Positions 59,344 through 64,000 of a stretch of 64,000 nucleotides of DNA are shown piece after piece. Origin of the DNA: Curvularia sp. ZM96. Taxonomy: Eukaryota > Ascomycota > Dothideomycetes > Pleosporales > Pleosporaceae. Positions within the stretch are counted from its first letter, which is position 1. Each line of letters starts with the position of its first letter. The DNA is taken from NCBI GenBank assembly GCA_022457065.1, contig JAJGBQ010000001.1:3782001-3846000 (forward strand). Reading direction: 5' to 3'. The translations under genes and the position numbers were made by a program. Under the pieces are notes generated by a model. It worked only from the letters and a program-made list of their open reading frames with translations, was not told the DNA's origin and did not search any database.

Positions 59344-62133
59344 TTACTCTACCTCTGTATCGTCATTACCCATACCGCCCTCAGTTCTCCTTCTGAGCTC
59401 GCGCTCGACGGCCCTCAACATAATCTGGGCGTCGTCTAGTGTCAGCTCCTCTCCGCCCCTCATGCTCGCAAGCAATTCGGCAAACTCAGGGTCGTCAGGC
59501 TCAATGATCTCGACCCTCCTGCCTTTATTTCTTGATTTCGGCGGTGGAAGTGGCATGAATGCTCTGCTTGTGCTGCCGAACTTGGCGACCATTTCTTCGT
59601 ATTCGCCTCCTGGTGTGCTCTGGCTTGTGACCGCTCCTCCTGCGCCGATGCGCCATACGTCTTCCTTGTCGTCGGCTTGCAGTTCGTCGTCGTCGATTTT
59701 GATGGCTGTCCGTATGACTACACTGAAGTCACCGCCGCCTCCAACGTCGAGGTAGCCGAGAACACCAGAGTACAGACCTCTCCTCTCGCCATTCTCCACG
59801 CCCTGGAGAATCTCACATGATCGCTTCTTCGGTGCACCAGTCATGCTCCCTGCAGGAAGACTCTCAACGAAAGCCTCGAAACCCAGGTAGGGTACTGACT
59901 GCTTGGCTGGCTTCTTAGATGCGTATTCCACAGGTTCTTCCCAGTCGTCAGGCGTTGTTGGCTTGTTGGCGCCCCGAGGAATAGCGTCAACCACTGAAAC
60001 CAGCTGCCATAGTGTTTCGTACTCTTCCACTTCCATGAGCTGGCTTACACGGACATTCTCGGAGCCGTATACGCCGTGCAGTTGGTGTCGAGTGAGATCG
60101 ACAATCATAAGGTTCTCCGCTCGTTCCTTGGATGAGGAGAGGATTTCGTGGGCCATTTCTGCCGTAACACCGGGTTTCTTTTGTACCGTGCCTTTGATGG
60201 GCCGACATTGAGCAGTTTGCGATCTGTCCCAGCTGATGTATCTTTCTGGTGAAGAGCTCAAGACATGTACGTTGTGTATCCTCATGTATGCGCTAAAAGG
60301 CGCAGGGTTCTGGCTAGTCAGGCGCTTGTAGAGATTCCAGGAATGCTCATTGTCCTCAGAGCGCGAAATTCTGCAGGCCGTCGGCTTGCGAGCACGGATC
60401 TCATTGCGCGTAGTAAGGCAAAGTTCGTAACTTTGGCCATCTGCTATGGCCTCTTGGCAGGTGCGGACTTTATCGGTGTATTCGCTCTCACCAGCTTTGA
60501 GTTGTATGCACGAGTCGATGTACTGGTTCATCGTACCATGTGTTTCAAACGGATCGACCTCTGCCGTAAATGTCGAGCCTGGAGTACTTTGCTGGGACTT
60601 CACACCAGCATGATCGTACAGTCTTTCCAAAGTCTGTTCAACCCAGTCCTGATCGAAGGCGCCACGGATGCTTTGGACATAGATCTTTTTGACCTGGTGA
60701 TCAAAGACTATACTCCGCGTAATGTACGCAAAGCAAATGTCGGGATACGAAGCCTCATCGTGGCCATGAACCCCAATAGTTTCTAGACCAGCCTCGTACG
60801 ACGCGAAACCCATAAGCCCTCCCCAGAAAGGTGCCCATGTGGTGCCCTGTGGTGGTATCGATGGTTGGAGACCCTTCATGACTTCTCTTACGTAAGGCCA
60901 CGGATCGCTCACGGTCCAGTCGGTATGCACTTGACCCTTTCCGTCTCTGAGCTCCATTCGCTTGGATCCGGCATAGTAATGCAGGCGAAGAGTCTCATCA
61001 GGGATGACAAAACCAATAATGCTATACCTACCGGTGCCCACTGCCATGGGAACCAAGTTGGATTGCAGTCCAGATTCAAGCACCATTGCTTCGCCTCTTG
61101 TTAATTCGAATAGCTCACAGACGTCCGCGACTGTGAGTCTGCCGCTTCCTGTAGTTGCACAATGAACAACGCTGGGTGCCAGGTCTGGCAGTGATTGCCC
61201 ATCACCATGTGCGATCAGCGATGCGAGCTCAAAGGGTGTAAGTGTATCGCTGTCGAGGTTTGCTGCAAAGCCGGCAGACGCATACTTGCTCTGCGTTGCA
61301 GCGCTGTGGAAGCCAAGCTCTCTTCGGAAATCCGCAAATGTCATCGGTGCAGAGGGTATGTTTGGCAGGAGGGTGTGGTTGGGGACGTTGCGGAACATGC
61401 GCTTGCGGCTCCAGGCCTGGGCATCTTCCCACCAATTCTGAATAACGTGCTTTCCTTCGTCGTTTGTGCAAATTGACTCAGGGTGGAATTGAACGCCCCA
61501 GAATGGCTTTTGTACGTGCTTAACGCCCATGAGCACAGCGCCATTGCGTTCGCTGTCGAAATCCCAAGCTATAGGCTCGAGCTCGGGGCACGCCTCAGTG
61601 GGTTCCCACAGCTGCGCGGGGTATCGGACAGCTCGTTTGCTCTGGATGGGATGGTCGAGCTTGACGTGAAGGGAGTGGTATTGCGTGGCCAGCAGACGCT
61701 CTACACCCCGAAATATGGATTGTCCCTTGTGCAGGACGGTGGTTATGATACCATGCTTGGGCTCCTCCAACCGTACGATGTCAGCTCCGAATGCAAGACA
61801 CAGAGACTGGAACCCTAGGCAAATGCCAAGCACAGGGACAATCTGCTCGTCTTGAAGCTTCCAAAGCTCTTTCATCAGACCAACATCTTTTTCGCATTTC
61901 GCCCAGCCAGGTCCAGGTCCAGCAATTACACCATCAAAACTCTTCAGATAGTCCGTAAAGGCAGAACGGTCTTCGTCAGTCTTCACCTTTGTAAGGTTTG
62001 GGTCGTCAATGAAGACCTTGACAACATGCACGTCCACATTCTGCTCGACCAGGGCGACTATGTTGTTTGAAAATGAATCGTGGGCGTCCAGGAACAAGAT
62101 TCTCGGACGTTGAGTCAGAATCGCAGGGGCCAT
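59344..62133 (-). CDS. ABZ1: Aminodeoxychorismate (PABA) synthase, fused PabA-PabB
   Basis: Makes 4-amino-4-deoxychorismate from chorismate and glutamine for folate synthesis. Intronless, 929 aa. The frame is open upstream, but the first ATG is 62133 (MAPAILTQRPRILFLDAHDSF). The N-terminal glutamine amidotransferase has the oxyanion segment AGPGPG, the nucleophile C105 in GICLGFQSL and the HPES end of the catalytic triad in WGVQFHPES. The C-terminal chorismate-binding half has PIKGTVQKKPGV, ENLMIVDLTRHQLHGVYG and PAGSMTGAPKKRSCEIL followed by RGLYSGVLGYLD. PIKGT, in place of the anthranilate-synthase arrangement, supports the PABA branch. The fused domain order is usual in fungi. Confidence 0.94.
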   Translation of the reverse strand: MAPAILTQRPRILFLDAHDSFSNNIVALVEQNVDVHVVKVFIDDPNLTKVKTDEDRSAFTDYLKSFDGVIAGPGPGWAKCEKDVGLMKELWKLQDEQIVPVLGICLGFQSLCLAFGADIVRLEEPKHGIITTVLHKGQSIFRGVERLLATQYHSLHVKLDHPIQSKRAVRYPAQLWEPTEACPELEPIAWDFDSERNGAVLMGVKHVQKPFWGVQFHPESICTNDEGKHVIQNWWEDAQAWSRKRMFRNVPNHTLLPNIPSAPMTFADFRRELGFHSAATQSKYASAGFAANLDSDTLTPFELASLIAHGDGQSLPDLAPSVVHCATTGSGRLTVADVCELFELTRGEAMVLESGLQSNLVPMAVGTGRYSIIGFVIPDETLRLHYYAGSKRMELRDGKGQVHTDWTVSDPWPYVREVMKGLQPSIPPQGTTWAPFWGGLMGFASYEAGLETIGVHGHDEASYPDICFAYITRSIVFDHQVKKIYVQSIRGAFDQDWVEQTLERLYDHAGVKSQQSTPGSTFTAEVDPFETHGTMNQYIDSCIQLKAGESEYTDKVRTCQEAIADGQSYELCLTTRNEIRARKPTACRISRSEDNEHSWNLYKRLTSQNPAPFSAYMRIHNVHVLSSSPERYISWDRSQTAQCRPIKGTVQKKPGVTAEMAHEILSSSKERAENLMIVDLTRHQLHGVYGSENVRVSQLMEVEEYETLWQLVSVVDAIPRGANKPTTPDDWEEPVEYASKKPAKQSVPYLGFEAFVESLPAGSMTGAPKKRSCEILQGVENGERRGLYSGVLGYLDVGGGGDFSVVIRTAIKIDDDELQADDKEDVWRIGAGGAVTSQSTPGGEYEEMVAKFGSTSRAFMPLPPPKSRNKGRRVEIIEPDDPEFAELLASMRGGEELTLDDAQIMLRAVERELRRRTEGGMGNDDTEVE

Positions 62134-62858
62134 GGCTCTTCTCCTAGTACGCAGGGGGAGCACTCAGCAGCGGCTGAATACACGCTTTTGAGCTGATGAA
62201 TTCCTAGAAAGATTTCAATGGCCGGATACCGGGGCTGGGATGCTGCTCGTGGTTTTGTCGCCTCGTTGGAAAAGGTCTAATAATTGTCGGTAGGGCTGAA
62301 GCCGTTATTCCGCGATAACTCCGGAGAATCGCCGGAATTGGTCTAAATGATGCCGGAAGACGGCCTTGGACGGCCAGGCGCCAATATAGTCGTCCGAACA
62401 CGTAGGTAACGTTCTGCACTGCAGGCTGAAGGCTTAGGAGTAGAAGAAGGGAAAGACGGGGTCGGTGAAAGATAACGATGTGACCGGCGCCACTCGATAG
62501 GGTTATGCAGGGTAAGACGCTAGAGGCAGTGGTCGGCGTCGGGGGAAGGTACACATTTCCCTGAGAGGGCAAGCAGCCCTGCCGATTACTGTTTCACAAC
62601 CACACTCGCAGCTGAAACCGGGATGTTGGCCCCCTACAGAAGTCGGGGGATCGTCTAGAAGACTACTGCTGCCACGAAAAGGATGCCACCTTGTAGTCTA
62701 GTGCATGTTTCAGAAGCTGCGCACATGCGGTCTCCGGTTTCTTTTCCATCTTTGGAAGCTTTTGGGTTGCACGCTTGGACCACCACAAGGTTTGTAGTCA
62801 CCAGCGCCACACAGCTCGACCTTCCTCCACCTTGGCCAACAAACCCTCTGCCTGAACA
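62134..62858. promoter_or_regulatory. Shared divergent promoter, ABZ1 and CYC2-like
   Basis: 725 bp between start codons. No supported coding region and no clear motif. Confidence 0.5.
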
Positions 62859-63884
62859 ATGTCCTGGTTGAAGCGACGCGCGGGCCCGTTGATCGTGCTC
62901 GGCTCATCGGCGGTTGGCGGCGCTGTATATCGTCTCGCGAAGCCCCCAGATTCGTCCGATGCGACTCTAAACCCCCATACCTTCACGCCTTATACGCTTG
63001 TCAGCAAGCAATTCGTCTCGTCCACCAATGCCATCTTCACATTGCGCAATAGCAGTGGCGCATCAGACGCGGACAGTATAAAGGAGGTGTCGAAGCGCAG
63101 CGTTTGGAGCGTGCAGATTAAGCAACCGCAGCTACAGATTGCGCGCGCATACACACCATTGCCTCCGACGACTGAGAGCGGGGAGACTGGCGATGACGAA
63201 CCACAAGACCTGAGGTTGCTTATTCGCCAGGAGACGGGTGGCGAGGTCTCAACATATCTCCACCGTCTGCCAGAGCAATCGACCATCGAACTGCGAGGAC
63301 CCAACACGGAGCTCAAGCTCCCTCACGACATTATAGAGGTTATATTTCTAGCCGGTGGAACAGGCATAGCACCTGCCATGCAAGTCGCTCAGGCGCTGAG
63401 ACGGCGGACAGGTAGCAAGATGCACATACTGTGGGCGAACCGGCGGCGCGAAGAATGCTTAGGCGGTGTTAGTGATGATAGTGGACACGAGTATGCTCAG
63501 GATCGCAAAGGGTGGTGGAAGAGTCTGTTTGGTTCCAGTGCGCCGGCACCACCCGTAGAACAACCGAGCACAACGCAGAAGGGCGTGATTGTGGCCGAGT
63601 TGGATGCGCTTAAGAAGCGTTACGAACCTGCCACAAAAGGCTTGTCTATCAACTACTATGTTGATGAGGAGAAGACTTTTATCCAGCCCAGCGAAGTAGA
63701 GAAGAGGACTAGGCGACCAAAGGAGGAAACAGGGTCGCGACTGATCATTGTATCAGGCCCAGATGGTTTCATCGAACACTGGGCAGGTAGGAAGCTTTGG
63801 GCCAACGGGAGAGAGGTTCAAGGTCCGCTGGGAGGACAACTAGGCCGCATGAATTTAGGTGAGTGGAGAGTGGTCAAGTTGTGA
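62859..63884 (+). CDS. CYC2: Mitochondrial FAD/NAD(P) oxidoreductase, Cyc2-like
   Basis: An intronless gene of 341 aa, starting at ATG 62859. The N-terminus MSWLKRRAGPLIVLGSSAVGG is basic then hydrophobic, fitting a mitochondrial inner-membrane signal anchor. The FAD-binding FR-type barrel contains ARAYTPLPP, the RxY(T/S) flavin motif. LAGGTGIAPAMQ is the glycine-rich nucleotide loop of the NAD(P) lobe, and IIVSGPDGFIEHWAG is the usual C-terminal nucleotide segment. A charged insert of about 60 residues splits the NAD lobe. Yeast Cyc2 acts in cytochrome c haem attachment. An NADH-cytochrome b5 reductase-like role is the main alternative. Confidence 0.72.
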   Translation: MSWLKRRAGPLIVLGSSAVGGAVYRLAKPPDSSDATLNPHTFTPYTLVSKQFVSSTNAIFTLRNSSGASDADSIKEVSKRSVWSVQIKQPQLQIARAYTPLPPTTESGETGDDEPQDLRLLIRQETGGEVSTYLHRLPEQSTIELRGPNTELKLPHDIIEVIFLAGGTGIAPAMQVAQALRRRTGSKMHILWANRRREECLGGVSDDSGHEYAQDRKGWWKSLFGSSAPAPPVEQPSTTQKGVIVAELDALKKRYEPATKGLSINYYVDEEKTFIQPSEVEKRTRRPKEETGSRLIIVSGPDGFIEHWAGRKLWANGREVQGPLGGQLGRMNLGEWRVVKL

Positions 63885-64000
63885 GAACCATCTCTCTTCA
63901 GTCATCTGCCTACTCTAGATGCTTCTGTACATAGACTGGCTGCCAGCATCTGCTGAGTGACCGTGCACATGTGACACCTGCAGTTAGATTGACGACCAGG

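Noticed and set aside
55496..63884. Possible biosynthetic cluster of SDR, PABA synthase and flavoprotein
   Set aside because: Neighbours include COG1 and a conserved mitochondrial protein, there is no backbone enzyme or pathway regulator, and each gene is a likely housekeeping orthologue.
1..64000. Search for CRISPR arrays, operons, intact transposons, LTRs, viral genes or toxins
   Set aside because: No regularly spaced repeats, reverse transcriptase, integrase or transposase motifs were seen. Gene structure is that of ordinary fungal chromosomes.

Overview
The window is nuclear DNA of a filamentous ascomycete. Nearly every gene has one to four short introns (mostly 46-60 bp) with GT...AG ends. 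The proteins are of fungal type: Pcf11, Apc15, Ede1, a bifunctional aminodeoxychorismate synthase, homoaconitase of the alpha-aminoadipate lysine route, and a GH55 glucanase. There is one intron-containing tRNA gene. Protein wording and gene style look most like Dothideomycetes (Pleosporales), but that placement is an impression, not a computed result. I support 24 protein-coding genes and one tRNA. Exon joins were worked out by hand from splice signals, phase and family conservation. Several start codons are ATGs lying inside or upstream of the longest open frame.

Layout. 1-4.6 kb: gene-free, with microsatellites and purine/pyrimidine-skewed tracts. 4.6-10.4 kb: APC15 (-), complex I subunit NDUFA8 (-), nucleoporin NUP57 (+) and the very small TOM5 (-). 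A diverged, RIP-like duplicated repeat lies at 6.3-6.5 kb. 11.5-14.1 kb: a secreted GH55 exo-beta-1,3-glucanase (+). 14.9-19.4 kb: a head-to-head pair, IWS1/SPN1 (-) and PCF11 (+). 20.1 kb: tRNA-Lys(CTT). 21.0-27.9 kb: AIM32-like redox protein (-), mitochondrial leucyl-tRNA synthetase (-) and an LAT/methionine-type amino acid permease (+). 29.4-31.7 kb: a seven-helix GPCR-like membrane protein with a long cytosolic tail (-). 33.6-38.1 kb: SER1 (-) and LYS4 (+), diverging from one promoter. 38.3-40.9 kb: an unrecognised protein made of two copies of one domain (-) and the mitochondrial GTP/GDP carrier GGC1 (+). 41.5-48.0 kb: YPT1, an MFS transporter and an alpha-glucoside/maltose-type permease (all +). 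48.8-53.3 kb: the endocytic scaffold EDE1 (-). 54.1-63.9 kb: a conserved probable mitochondrial protein (-), an extended SDR (+), COG1 (-), PABA synthase (-) and a Cyc2-like mitochondrial flavoprotein (+).

The content is mostly housekeeping: mitochondria, RNA polymerase II and mRNA 3'-end factors, vesicle traffic (YPT1, COG1, EDE1), amino acid and folate synthesis, and transport. I see no secondary-metabolite cluster, intact transposon, viral element, CRISPR-like array or toxin locus, and no clear novel multi-gene system. The points most worth checking are the competing splice sites at the start of YPT1, the uncharacterised two-repeat protein, the orphan seven-helix protein, the RIP-like repeat, and the shared SER1/LYS4 and IWS1/PCF11 promoters.
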